Positions 35,744-44,573 of a stretch of DNA of 64,000 nt are shown in pieces. The notes beneath the pieces were generated by a model. It saw only the letters and a program-made list of their open reading frames with translations, was not told the DNA's origin and did not search any database. Position 1 is the first letter of the stretch; each line of letters begins with the position of its first letter. Both the position numbers and the translations under genes were made by a program. The DNA comes from Pseudogracilibacillus sp037071985 (lineage in GTDB: Bacteria > Bacillota > Bacilli > Bacillales > Amphibacillaceae), in NCBI RefSeq assembly GCF_037071985.1, contig NZ_JAXHDF010000008.1, positions 124,001-188,000 of the forward strand, given 5' to 3'.

Positions 35744-35986
35744 TTAGTGACCGAATCCAGGTACTAAAATAAATTCAGTATACCATGTAAACCCAATCAT
35801 AAACACTGTTAAATACGCACCGAACAAATACATATACATTCGTTCTGACAGCTTCAGATAACTAAGCGTTAGGAAAAAAGCCGTTTGAACTAGGAATAAG
35901 ACTGCAGTATTATACATATCTCCAACATAGAACATAATAGTAAACATTCCTGTCCAAAAGGCAAGCACACGAAACATACGATCCAT
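35744..35986 (-). CDS. yqgY: DUF2626 membrane protein YqgY
   Basis: 80 residues, beginning MDRMFRVLAFWTGMFTIMFYVGD and ending FILVPGFGH, essentially the B. subtilis YqgY pattern. About three membrane helices. Function unknown. GGAGG lies upstream of the start. Confidence 0.88.
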   Translation of the reverse strand: MDRMFRVLAFWTGMFTIMFYVGDMYNTAVLFLVQTAFFLTLSYLKLSERMYMYLFGAYLTVFMIGFTWYTEFILVPGFGH

Positions 35987-36100
35987 GCTTTTTCCCCTCC
36001 TTTTATGTAACCTAATACAAACTCATTATAAACTACGTTTCAAATAAAGTAAATAAATCATATGTTGATTTGAATAATTTTCGAAAATAGTATACAGTTT

Positions 36101-36490
36101 TTACAATCCTGTGACATTTATATTATCTTCAAGATGAATAATATGGTGAAATTCAGTTAAAAAATCATTTGTAGATTTAATACTAAAATCTAATGAAACT
36201 TTCTGCTCATCTTCCAAGACAAACTGAATTATAACTGTACCATTCGGATATTCATACGTAATTTGCCCTCTATCATTTATTTTATACAAGGCATCTTCTT
36301 TAAATTGAACTCTACTCATCTGAAAAAGCGTTTCAACTTCTAGCTGTTCTAACAACATATGCGTCATTTTACGTTCATTATTATAAATTGTCAATGAAGT
36401 AACTATTACACATAAGATTACTACACTGATTGCTAATACATACGGTAGGAAAAAACCTCTATCATTCATAGAGACTAAACGCTTTATCAT
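36101..36490 (-). CDS. comGG: Competence pseudopilin-like protein ComGG
   Basis: 129 residues with an N-terminal hydrophobic helix (FFLPYVLAISVVILCVIVTSL) after a short charged leader. The sequence is too diverged to identify alone; it is assigned as the seventh gene of the comG operon by position and topology. It overlaps comGF by 29 bases. Minor pseudopilin of the DNA-uptake pilus. Confidence 0.75.
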   Translation of the reverse strand: MIKRLVSMNDRGFFLPYVLAISVVILCVIVTSLTIYNNERKMTHMLLEQLEVETLFQMSRVQFKEDALYKINDRGQITYEYPNGTVIIQFVLEDEQKVSLDFSIKSTNDFLTEFHHIIHLEDNINVTGL

Positions 36491-36926
36491 ATGTACTCCC
36501 CTCTTTATTCGTTAAAATAATTTTCACCGTATCCTTTAATTGCTCAACCGTAAACGTGTCAACATTTCGTATATACGTCTCATGTCCCCTTCCGTTTACT
36601 TGCCGTCGAACAATGTCTTTGTACTGCTCGATCACTGCTGTTTCTTCGGAAGATAATTGAAAATAAATTTTATTATTTTGGCTGTAAACATGTTGTGCCA
36701 TGATGATATCGTTACGGATAAAAACAAAAAATTGTTGGGCTGAAAGTTCTTCTTCATGATGAAGTGGATGAACATAATTGAGGAAATGGATAATAATCGG
36801 CATGGTAATAATAATGATGAAAAGTGTTAACAACATTGATATAAAAGTGACACCTTGTTCATTTTTCTTTATATCCATAAAAGCAAATGGTTTCTTGTTT
36901 TTGTTTAACATTCTCCCATGACGCAC
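36462..36926 (-). CDS. comGF: Competence protein ComGF
   Basis: Up to 154 residues from the GTG at 36926; an ATG 5 codons in (36911) has GGGAGA too close to be ideal, so the start is unsettled. The EQGVTFISMLLTLFIIIIT stretch is a type IV pilin-like leader and helix. It overlaps comGE by 68 bases at most. Minor pseudopilin needed for the competence pilus. Confidence 0.82.
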   Translation of the reverse strand: MRHGRMLNKNKKPFAFMDIKKNEQGVTFISMLLTLFIIIITMPIIIHFLNYVHPLHHEEELSAQQFFVFIRNDIIMAQHVYSQNNKIYFQLSSEETAVIEQYKDIVRRQVNGRGHETYIRNVDTFTVEQLKDTVKIILTNKEGSTYDKAFSLYE

Positions 36927-37194
36927 ATCCTTTCATTAATCCGTTTTCGTTTGAAAAAAGAAATAATACGCTCTTATTGTTTAATTCACTATATTCCTCA
37001 AAGGGATCATTATTATTAATAATGTTATCCTGTAAACGATCATGTAAGGTAAACGAAATTTTTCTGCGGTCTTGAAGTATCTTTTGCTCCTGCATTAAGA
37101 GTAACTGAATAGGTATAATTGTCGCTACAAGCATAAATAGAATACTTATAGCGACTAATACTTCGAGTAAGGTAAAACCATTATTGTTGTTCAA
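36859..37194 (-). CDS. comGE: Competence pseudopilin ComGE
   Basis: 111 residues beginning MNNNNGFTLLEVLVAISILF, a prepilin leader with the G-F cleavage site followed by a hydrophobic helix. Cleaved by ComC, a prepilin peptidase, and built into the pseudopilus. It overlaps the end of comGD by 14 bases. Confidence 0.88.
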   Translation of the reverse strand: MNNNNGFTLLEVLVAISILFMLVATIIPIQLLLMQEQKILQDRRKISFTLHDRLQDNIINNNDPFEEYSELNNKSVLFLFSNENGLMKGCASWENVKQKQETICFYGYKEK

Positions 37195-37606
37195 TGTAAT
37201 GCCTTCCTTTACCTAATGGAAATACTAAATGATAGGTTGTATCTTTATCTTTAAAAAGATATGTTGTTGGATTGATCACAGTTCCATTATTACTAAATGA
37301 TAATCGATTATTTATTTTTACTTCGTGTGTTAGTTGTTTAGGATAATACCTTTTGATTTCTTCCGATTGCCTTTCCGTTAAAACTGCATAATATTCCTGA
37401 TCAAAAACAATTCGTACATTTTGCCTCGTTCCTAAAGCTTGATTTTGAATATATAAAATATCAGAGTCCAATATTTTAAAAAATTGGGCTATCTCTTGTT
37501 TTTGAATCGTAGAAAAAATTGATGGTACTGCAAGAAGAACTAAACTAGCCAATATAACAATGGTGAGCAGCATTTCAAACAATGTAAACCCATTAATTTG
37601 TTTCAT
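37181..37606 (-). CDS. comGD: Competence pseudopilin ComGD
   Basis: 141 residues beginning MKQINGFTLFEMLLTIVILA, with prepilin cleavage after the glycine. Overlaps comGC by 14 bases. The remainder is a beta-rich minor pilin domain. Confidence 0.9.
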   Translation of the reverse strand: MKQINGFTLFEMLLTIVILASLVLLAVPSIFSTIQKQEIAQFFKILDSDILYIQNQALGTRQNVRIVFDQEYYAVLTERQSEEIKRYYPKQLTHEVKINNRLSFSNNGTVINPTTYLFKDKDTTYHLVFPLGKGRHYIEQQ

Positions 37607-37907
37607 TTACTATAACTGTACCATTAGAATTTAATGACAGAGTATTTCCATTTTTACATTGTTTTTGATCCTCTTTTATATAGTCTTCTTTCCTTAACTC
37701 ATCCAATGAATTCGGCTTTTTTCCTTTATCTAATTGATACGCCCCTACTTGAGCTTGTACGGTTTGGACCAAAGCCTCACAGCCACGATCATGTATAGTA
37801 GTACTTTTATCGGTTAAATTGGGAACTACTAATAAAATAAGCACTGTAATTATTGTTAATACGATTAACATTTCTATCAACGTAAAAGCGTCCTCTTTTT
37901 TATACAT
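37593..37907 (-). CDS. comGC: Major competence pseudopilin ComGC
   Basis: 104 residues with the prepilin leader KKEDAFTLIEMLIVLTIITV; cleavage is expected between Ala and Phe, with Glu at +5. It is the main subunit of the competence pilus that pulls DNA to the surface. Two cysteines (in DRGCEAL and KQCKNG) may form the known intramolecular disulfide. Confidence 0.95.
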   Translation of the reverse strand: MYKKEDAFTLIEMLIVLTIITVLILLVVPNLTDKSTTIHDRGCEALVQTVQAQVGAYQLDKGKKPNSLDELRKEDYIKEDQKQCKNGNTLSLNSNGTVIVNETN

Positions 37908-37919
37908 CTATCTATCCCC

Positions 37920-38978
37920 CTAAACTGTTTGTATTAATTGAAACATCGGTAACATTAATGTCATGTATACTAAAATAATAAAACAAGCTAGTAATACGAA
38001 GAACAGTGGCTGTATAAGTGTTATGAATCGCATTACCTTTTGTTCCATATCCTCCGCTAAAAAGTCAGCATAAATAGCTAAATCATTCGCTAAAGTGGAA
38101 GCATTCATATTTTTTTGAAATAAATTTGCTAACGTTTTGTCTATAAAAGGTAATTCCTTTAGTAAATGATCAATATACAGACCATTTGAAAACTGGTCTA
38201 TCATCAATGAACTGTAATACGAAACAATTGGTAATTTATCTTGATCACTCATATTTGTTAGTGTGTCTTTGAGGGTTAATCCTGCCTTTAAAAACATACT
38301 CAAATGGGTAGAGAAGTAATAGGATGTTTGCATCTTAGTAAAACTTTTTAATATTGGTATTCTTTTGAAGATAGAAATTTGAGTTTGAACAGAAATTTTC
38401 TCTTTTACAGATGTCCAGACCCCTAATCCAACGAAAAAAATCAATGACAAGATAATAAATAATGTGCTAACTAAATCAATTGTAATAATGGAATAAAGAA
38501 CTGCATTAGAGGATTCGGTATTTGTGGTAAACAGTTCTAAAAAGGAAGGTAATACGGAATATTTTAGAAAAACAAGTAAGATAATAAATGTAAAACTTAA
38601 CACAATTGGATAACGAATAACTTGAACAAATTTTTTTCTGTACGTTATTCTGTTATCAAACATGATTAAACATTTTTCAAGACTAGCTAACAAATTCCCG
38701 TTTATTCGTACAAAATATAAATATGCTACTATAGTTCGATGAAAGGAAGCCTCATCAAATGCTTCATCAATTGGGTTTCCCTTTTTTAACGCATTTTCTA
38801 CTTTTTCAGCTGACTGTTTAAGTTCCTGGTCCCATTGCATAACTTCTAAAGCAGCTAAAAGAGAATAACCGCTTTTTAATAAGCGATGAAGACGTTGTAA
38901 AAATCGAAGTTGTATCTGTTCCTTAACATCTGGCCTAATATTCGTAATTCTTAAACGTTTTTTCAGATATGAAACCAT
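37920..38978 (-). CDS. comGB: Competence membrane assembly protein ComGB
   Basis: 352-residue GspF/PilC-like protein with three hydrophobic segments (about 125-145, 170-195, 325-345) and two repeated cytosolic domains. It is the inner-membrane platform of the competence pilus and works with ATPase ComGA, whose 3' end it overlaps by 44 bases. Confidence 0.95.
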   Translation of the reverse strand: MVSYLKKRLRITNIRPDVKEQIQLRFLQRLHRLLKSGYSLLAALEVMQWDQELKQSAEKVENALKKGNPIDEAFDEASFHRTIVAYLYFVRINGNLLASLEKCLIMFDNRITYRKKFVQVIRYPIVLSFTFIILLVFLKYSVLPSFLELFTTNTESSNAVLYSIITIDLVSTLFIILSLIFFVGLGVWTSVKEKISVQTQISIFKRIPILKSFTKMQTSYYFSTHLSMFLKAGLTLKDTLTNMSDQDKLPIVSYYSSLMIDQFSNGLYIDHLLKELPFIDKTLANLFQKNMNASTLANDLAIYADFLAEDMEQKVMRFITLIQPLFFVLLACFIILVYMTLMLPMFQLIQTV

Positions 38979-39960
38979 ATAAATATGCCTTCTCTCTCAA
39001 ATATTTAAATGTTTGAAAATCACTTTTGGCATGAATATCGTTTTTAATTATATTTGTGAGAATCTCTCCGTCTAGTAATTCCATAATTGCGGCACGACGG
39101 TATATTTTCCCCAACCTCTCAATCGGGATTAGTTTAATCGCAGCGATCGCAATTAAAGATTGTTGTAATTCTACGCGATTCACACCAAGATCCAGTAAAC
39201 GCTCAATTGTTCCTACTGCATCTTTAGCATGTAAAGTACTTAATACTAAATGACCAGTTAAAGATGCTTGAAATGCAAATTCAGCTGTTTCTTGATCACG
39301 AATTTCACCAATCATCAAAATATCTGGATCATGACGTAAAGCTGCTTTTAATCCTGTCTGATAGTTAATTCCGGCCGATTCATTAACTTCCACTTGTAAA
39401 ATATCATCTAATTTCTTTTCAACCGGATCTTCTAATGTAATCGCTTGGAAAGATTTTTCTTGCAACATATATTCCAGCAATGCATACATCGTTGTTGTTT
39501 TTCCACACCCGGTAGGACCTGTGAATAAAATAATTCCTGATGGACGATCTAACCATTTTATTATGTTTTGAAATTGAAAAGGAAAAAGAAATAGTTGTTC
39601 AAGCGTGAAGTTTTCTTGCTGCGGAAGGATGCGAATAGTAATACTTTCTGCATTCGCTAAAGGAAGGGTTGAAAGTCGTAAATAAAAGGATTGTTTATCT
39701 TTATTTATGTGAAGATGTGTACCGTTTTGTGGTATGCGATTTTCTCCAATATCCATACCTGAAGTGAATTTTAGATAGGTTAAAATCATTTGATAAACTG
39801 ATTTATTGATGGATCGTAAGAACTCTCGTTTTCCCAGTAATCGAAAATAGATGTTTGTTTTATCTTGGTCAGAAAATGGATAGAAATGAATGTCAGAGGC
39901 ATTTTTGGAGCAAGCATCATCCAGAAGGTTTTTTATAAATGTTGCTGCAGGATTTGTCAA
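38935..39960 (-). CDS. comGA: Competence ATPase ComGA
   Basis: 341-residue PilB/GspE-like ATPase powering pseudopilus assembly for DNA uptake. Walker A is GPTGCGKTTT near residue 145, followed by the Asp box ITLEDPVEKKLDDILQVEV and Walker B HDPDILMIGEIRDQET. It is the first gene of the seven-gene comG operon. In B. subtilis the operon is driven by ComK; I could not recognise a clear pair of K-boxes in the 39961-40080 gap. Confidence 0.95.
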   Translation of the reverse strand: MTNPAATFIKNLLDDACSKNASDIHFYPFSDQDKTNIYFRLLGKREFLRSINKSVYQMILTYLKFTSGMDIGENRIPQNGTHLHINKDKQSFYLRLSTLPLANAESITIRILPQQENFTLEQLFLFPFQFQNIIKWLDRPSGIILFTGPTGCGKTTTMYALLEYMLQEKSFQAITLEDPVEKKLDDILQVEVNESAGINYQTGLKAALRHDPDILMIGEIRDQETAEFAFQASLTGHLVLSTLHAKDAVGTIERLLDLGVNRVELQQSLIAIAAIKLIPIERLGKIYRRAAIMELLDGEILTNIIKNDIHAKSDFQTFKYLREKAYLYGFISEKTFKNYEY

Positions 39961-40125
39961 ATCATCACCTCCCTACTAAAAGCAACACTCTAATATATTC
40001 TTCGACATCATCTTATATCATTCCTGCTTTTTTTACAAGCTTTATTACAATTAAATTTATTAATGGGTATAAAATAACTTTCACTAACAAATAATAATGA
40101 ATAAATTATTAAAGGAATGAACTGT

Positions 40126-40293
40126 ATGTCTCACAATGACTATGTAAAATTTATAACTGAACAGATTGTTTCTCATATGAATAAAACCAAACAGGAACGA
40201 AAAGTACAAAAACAAAATAATTCTACTTTATCAGTTAGTAATAAGTGGTTTGGTATTTTCCCTTTCACTCTTAAATTACTACTTAAAAAATAA
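40126..40293 (+). CDS. yqzE: YqzE-family small protein
   Basis: 55 residues starting MSHNDYVKFITEQIVSHM, then a basic segment and a short hydrophobic C-terminus (WFGIFPFTLKLLLKK). The pattern NDYVKFxTxQ and the final FPxxLKL match the YqzE family, which lies near comG genes in Bacilli. AAAGGA lies 9 bases before the ATG. Here it is divergent from comGA. Function unknown. Confidence 0.75.
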   Translation: MSHNDYVKFITEQIVSHMNKTKQERKVQKQNNSTLSVSNKWFGIFPFTLKLLLKK

Positions 40294-40360
40294 TGAACGG
40301 AAATTAGTATAAATTTCAAGTGAATTTCCATGATGTTTACCTTATCAAATATTTTAAATG

Positions 40361-40414
40361 AAAAATCCAAACGAATAAAATGTTCAAGTTTAACATATTA
40401 TTCGTTCGGATTTC
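40361..40414 (-). terminator. Hairpin terminator after yqgX
   Basis: A 16-base inverted repeat with one mismatch (40363-40378 with 40398-40413), T-rich on the minus strand, between yqzE and yqgX. Confidence 0.7.
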
Positions 40415-40456
40415 TATAATGGGTTGTATCTAAGAGCTGCTGTTCATCTAGGCTCG

Positions 40457-41095
40457 TTAAGGTCTGTAAAATTGTAAAGTAAACGGGTTCGCTTTTTTCT
40501 CATCCCCTATTTGTGTAGCAGGCCCGTGTCCTGGATAAACTGTAAAATGGTCAGGAAGCGTGTATAAATGAGTAACGATGCTGTTTGCTAACTGTTCGAT
40601 ACTTCCTTCCGGTAAATCTGTGCGACCAATACCACGATTAAATAATACATCTCCACTCACAACAAAATCATGATCTCTAAATATAAACGAAACACTGCCT
40701 GGAGAATGTCCTGGAGTATGAACTATTTCACAAACGAATTCTCCAATTTTAAGCTCTCCAGTCTGAATAATTTTATCAGGTGGACTTGTCACAAATCCGT
40801 CACTTCCTAGAAATAATATGGACCGATTTAATGTGGCATCTTCTAACCAATCTTTTTCTTTATTGTGTAAATATACGTTCAATTTGTATTTGTTCCTAAT
40901 CTCATCCACCGCACCTATATGATCAAAATGAGCATGGGTTAGTAAAATAGCTTGTGGTGTAAGTTTATTTTCCATAAGATAGTCCTCTATTATATGCGGA
41001 TCGCCACCGGGATCAATAATAAGACATTGATGGTCCTTGCTTATGATATAACAATTTGTACCTAAAGGACCTAATGAAAAGGTTTCTACATGCAT
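40457..41095 (-). CDS. yqgX: Metallo-beta-lactamase-fold hydrolase YqgX (glyoxalase II-like)
   Basis: 212 residues from the ATG at 41095 (GGAGG 7 bases upstream). The binuclear metal motif THAHFDHIGA is near residue 57, with HTPGHSPGSV and SGDVLFNRGIGRTD downstream and the final YPGHGPATQIGDE. Enzymes of this fold hydrolyse thioesters such as S-lactoyl thiols; B. subtilis YqgX is linked to methylglyoxal breakdown via bacillithiol. Probably a glyoxalase II-like enzyme. Confidence 0.9.
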   Translation of the reverse strand: MHVETFSLGPLGTNCYIISKDHQCLIIDPGGDPHIIEDYLMENKLTPQAILLTHAHFDHIGAVDEIRNKYKLNVYLHNKEKDWLEDATLNRSILFLGSDGFVTSPPDKIIQTGELKIGEFVCEIVHTPGHSPGSVSFIFRDHDFVVSGDVLFNRGIGRTDLPEGSIEQLANSIVTHLYTLPDHFTVYPGHGPATQIGDEKKANPFTLQFYRP

Positions 41096-41275
41096 TGGAT
41101 ACCCTCCAGTTAATAATGATAGGTAATTCAAATGTCCAAAAAGGAATATAACTCGACAAATGAATATAGATGCTATAAAATATAGTATAGCTATGAGGTA
41201 ATTTCATTTATTACATAATCATTAAATAGCAATCTTTTTTCATTTTACCATGTACATAAGGAGGATGTAATTAAA

Positions 41276-41455
41276 ATGATTTTAGCAATTATTTTACTAA
41301 TTGTTGCTTTACTTTCTGTTGTATCTTTTCTTAAACAAATTAAAATTAAAAACTACTTCGCATTGGCTTTTTCGGCTGCAGCAGCTTTAAGCTTCGGATT
41401 TTTCTCTGTTATGACAATCGTATGCAGTTTAACAAACGCTTCAATTTGTCAATAA
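41276..41455 (+). CDS. Small DUF2759 membrane protein (YqgW-like)
   Basis: 59 residues with two hydrophobic helices; MILAIILLIVALLSVVSFL, then a basic turn, FALAFSAAAALSFGFFSVMT and a Cys-containing end. The segment GFFSVMTI is characteristic of DUF2759. AAGGAGG lies upstream of the ATG. Followed by a strong bidirectional terminator. Function unknown. Confidence 0.75.
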   Translation: MILAIILLIVALLSVVSFLKQIKIKNYFALAFSAAAALSFGFFSVMTIVCSLTNASICQ

Positions 41456-41492
41456 GAAAAGCTTGTAGAAAACTTTTTCTACAAGCTTTTTT
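41456..41492. terminator. Bidirectional terminator
   Basis: A perfect 15-bp stem (41457-41471 with 41476-41490), serving the DUF2759 gene on the plus strand and the LtaS-type gene on the minus strand. Confidence 0.9.
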
Positions 41493-41504
41493 ATATGAAT
41501 AAAT

Positions 41505-43397
41505 TTATTTTGCTTCAAAATCAATAAACCGAAATAAATCACCATAAATAATCTGATCCGAATATTCTAGTTCTTGCTGAACTGCCGCTTTGAAAGGGGT
41601 GCAAGGCGTTCCATCCTCTTTTCCCTCACTGTCAACTCCAATGACATCACCTGATTCACGATCATAACAAGTATTATTTGTATAAAGATATTCTTCACTA
41701 ATAAAGTTACCGTTTCGCTGAACAATAAATCCTTTACGATCATCGTGAAATAAATCATTTCCAAAATAGATATCATGTTCAGTGTCAATTCCAAGCAAAT
41801 GAAGAACGGTTGGCTTTATATCAATTTGCCCACTAATTTTCGACATTACTTCCCCTTCGCCATATCCCGGTATGTGAATAAAAAAAGGTACGCGCTGTAA
41901 TTGTAAATAGTCATAAGGAGTAATTTCTTCTTTATCTAAAAACTCTGCCATCGCTTTATTATGATTAGCACTTATTCCATCGTGATCTCCCATAATAATA
42001 ATGATAGAATCTTCGTACAACCCTGCTGCTTTTAACTGTATAAAAAATTGTTCAATAGCTTCATCCATATATCGTACTGTGGGAAAATAATTATTTAATG
42101 TATTGGAATTAGAATCATATGGTTCGATTGTACGATCTCCTTCATCCAGTTCAAAGGGAAAATGATTTGTTATCGTTATTAACTTAGCATAAAATGGTTG
42201 ATCCAAGTCACGCAAATAAGGGAGCGTTTGTATAAAAAATTCTTTATCCTTCAAACCCCAGCCTATTTCATTATCTTCAGACACATCATAGAAATCTTTA
42301 TCGTAAAATTGATCAATATTTAAACTATTGTACATTTGATTTCGATTCCAAAAACTATTTGTATTCGCGTGAAAAACAACTGATTCATAATTATTCTCTT
42401 TTAATATTTCGGGCATTGCATGATACTCATTCTGTGCATGTGTAAAAAAAACTGCTCCACCGGGTAACGGATATAATGAATTTTCCGTTAAAAATTCAGA
42501 GTCAGATGTTTTTCCTTGAGCGGTTTGATGATAAAAATTTTCAAAATAAAAAGTATCTTTATCGTGGACCAAGCTATTTAAGAAAGGTGTAATTTCTTCA
42601 CCATTTAATTCATTATTTATGACAAATGATTGAACGGATTCAGCTGAAATGAAAATAATATTTTTTTCTTTTCCTATTCCATATAGATTAGATCTCTGAT
42701 CACTGCGAACCTCATCTTTTAAATATTTTTTAATCGTTATTAAATCATTATCGTCCGCTAAGACTCGCTGTGAACGCATTTTAGATTGGACAACTATATC
42801 GTAAACATGAAAATAAAATATACCTATGTTTTTTACTAAATACTCGCGGTCAAATCCACGTGATAATAGTTGTGGCCTTTCCATCTCTGCTAATAGGAAA
42901 TTACCAGACAGCATTAATAAAAAGATTACTAATGCTAAAATTTTGTTTCGTTTCGTATATACTTTGATTCCTGAATCTTTTAACTTTTTGCATAGATACC
43001 AGATGATTAGTACATCCACAAATAATAAAATATCATAAATTTTGATTAATGAGATGATACTCGTTGAAAGATCAGATAAATTACTCGTTTGGAACAATTG
43101 AGGGATCGTTATGAAATCTGTAAATGAGCGATAAAATAATAAATTAAAGTAGATAATAATTGTTCCGATTAACGCGCTGTATCTAATAAAAGCGTTTTGC
43201 TTGAGAGGGTTCTGTATCCATATACTAATTCCGAAGAAAACAATGGACGTAATAAATGGATTGAGTAAAATGATCAATTCTTGCATAAAATTATCTATTT
43301 CAATTTGGAAGATAAAACGATAAACAATATACGTCTTTACACCAAATATGAAACCCGCAAGGAGAAAAAGCGGTATATTTATCCGCCTAGTTTCCAT
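41505..43397 (-). CDS. yqgS: LTA synthase-family glycerolphosphate transferase (YqgS-like)
   Basis: 630 residues: five hydrophobic helices in the first 170, then an extracellular sulfatase-fold domain. The nucleophile threonine is predicted at T297 in HQTAQGKTSDSEF, with the metal ligand Glu in IFISAESVQSF (E253) and DHDGISANHN later. Such enzymes polymerise glycerol phosphate from phosphatidylglycerol onto lipoteichoic acid, or prime it. Position next to yqgQ suggests the YqgS paralogue rather than the main LtaS. Confidence 0.92.
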   Translation of the reverse strand: METRRINIPLFLLAGFIFGVKTYIVYRFIFQIEIDNFMQELIILLNPFITSIVFFGISIWIQNPLKQNAFIRYSALIGTIIIYFNLLFYRSFTDFITIPQLFQTSNLSDLSTSIISLIKIYDILLFVDVLIIWYLCKKLKDSGIKVYTKRNKILALVIFLLMLSGNFLLAEMERPQLLSRGFDREYLVKNIGIFYFHVYDIVVQSKMRSQRVLADDNDLITIKKYLKDEVRSDQRSNLYGIGKEKNIIFISAESVQSFVINNELNGEEITPFLNSLVHDKDTFYFENFYHQTAQGKTSDSEFLTENSLYPLPGGAVFFTHAQNEYHAMPEILKENNYESVVFHANTNSFWNRNQMYNSLNIDQFYDKDFYDVSEDNEIGWGLKDKEFFIQTLPYLRDLDQPFYAKLITITNHFPFELDEGDRTIEPYDSNSNTLNNYFPTVRYMDEAIEQFFIQLKAAGLYEDSIIIIMGDHDGISANHNKAMAEFLDKEEITPYDYLQLQRVPFFIHIPGYGEGEVMSKISGQIDIKPTVLHLLGIDTEHDIYFGNDLFHDDRKGFIVQRNGNFISEEYLYTNNTCYDRESGDVIGVDSEGKEDGTPCTPFKAAVQQELEYSDQIIYGDLFRFIDFEAK

Positions 43398-43456
43398 GAA
43401 AAATCCTCCTAAAATTATAAATAATCATTTTTTTCTATTCCCTATTCTTTATAAAA

Positions 43457-43657
43457 TTAAACCTTATTATTTTCTTCTGAGATTTCGCTCTTTAAAACAA
43501 GTATCGCTTGCTGATACATTTTTATATCAATTATATGAGCGTTGTACAAATCTCGTATTTCTGTCTGCATCAACTCAAGATCGGCTATACGATTACCTGT
43601 ATAAATGAAGATACCAAACCTTTTAAGGATTGTGCGTACATCATATACTGTTTTCAT
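43457..43657 (-). CDS. yqgQ: YqgQ-family small protein (DUF910)
   Basis: 66 residues; MKTVYDVRTILKRFGIFIYT and DLELMQTEIRDLY match YqgQ, a small helical protein of unknown function. In B. subtilis glcK lies between yqgQ and yqgS; here yqgQ is directly followed by the LtaS-type gene, with no glucokinase. Confidence 0.9.
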   Translation of the reverse strand: MKTVYDVRTILKRFGIFIYTGNRIADLELMQTEIRDLYNAHIIDIKMYQQAILVLKSEISEENNKV

Positions 43658-43736
43658 TCTTTCACCAACTCTATATCGAATAAACTATTTTCTAAATCAT
43701 ATAATGTACAAAACCACAAAATAGAGGATGTTGGAC

Positions 43737-44573
43737 ATGCATAAGTATGTAGTTATTGTTGTTTTTATTATCTCTTTTTTTAGTCTATTTTACATATTTA
43801 AAAGTAAACTATCGATTGCTACGATGCAATATTTTCCAATTGATGAGCAAGTATTTTTCGATGATTCTGTAACAGATATTACTATTATATCAAATGATGC
43901 AGAAATTGAATGGTCTATAAGTTCTACAAGCAGTGAAATTGCTTATTTAAGACAAGATGTATCATTATTATTTGAAAATGGAAAATTTAAAGGTATTCAG
44001 AGTATGTGGAAACAACATTTGGATCACTTGGAACTGCAAAAGCGATTCAAACAACAAAACAGCAGCTTATTACAAGCAATTTCATTTCATCATGGAGAAA
44101 TTCATTATCCAGATGAACAAATTTCAAGTATCCAAAAAATGACAAGTGATCATCTTTATTTTATCAAAGATGATGGAAAAATTCACGCTTTTCGTAAACC
44201 AAGTAATACGCTTGAAAAGAATTGGAAAATAAAACTGAATGAAATGACAGAACAACAATTGTTTTATCACTGGAATATGTTAATTAACCATTTCAACATC
44301 CAAGAAGATGAGTATGATAGTTTTCCTTTAACTAAATTAATTGAATATGAAGAAGCAACTCTACCGAATAGATCCAAAAAAGAGACCGAAAAAATTATCG
44401 GTCAACTTTGGGAAGGTTTATATAAAAACTATATTGTTTTACTTAAAGAGAAAGAAAACGAACAAAATAGCCATTATGTACCACTAATCATGATTGCTAA
44501 AGATAATAGCCATTTGTTAGTCATCTATGAATTAAACAACCAAAAGCAAAAATTAATCCAACGTTTAGATTAA
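43737..44573 (+). CDS. Hypothetical membrane-anchored protein
   Basis: 278 residues from the ATG at 43737 (GAGG 9 bases upstream; another ATG three codons earlier sits too close to the site). One N-terminal membrane helix (about 4-22), then a soluble domain probably outside the cell, with no cysteines and no motif I recognise. It occupies the gap between yqgQ and gluP and is convergent with gluP, the two frames overlapping by 9 bases. I cannot assign a function. Confidence 0.75.
   Translation: MHKYVVIVVFIISFFSLFYIFKSKLSIATMQYFPIDEQVFFDDSVTDITIISNDAEIEWSISSTSSEIAYLRQDVSLLFENGKFKGIQSMWKQHLDHLELQKRFKQQNSSLLQAISFHHGEIHYPDEQISSIQKMTSDHLYFIKDDGKIHAFRKPSNTLEKNWKIKLNEMTEQQLFYHWNMLINHFNIQEDEYDSFPLTKLIEYEEATLPNRSKKETEKIIGQLWEGLYKNYIVLLKEKENEQNSHYVPLIMIAKDNSHLLVIYELNNQKQKLIQRLD

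Noticed and set aside
39961..40125. ComK boxes upstream of comGA
   Set aside because: A+T-rich half-sites exist but no clear pair of AAAA-N5-TTTT at a proper distance could be found.
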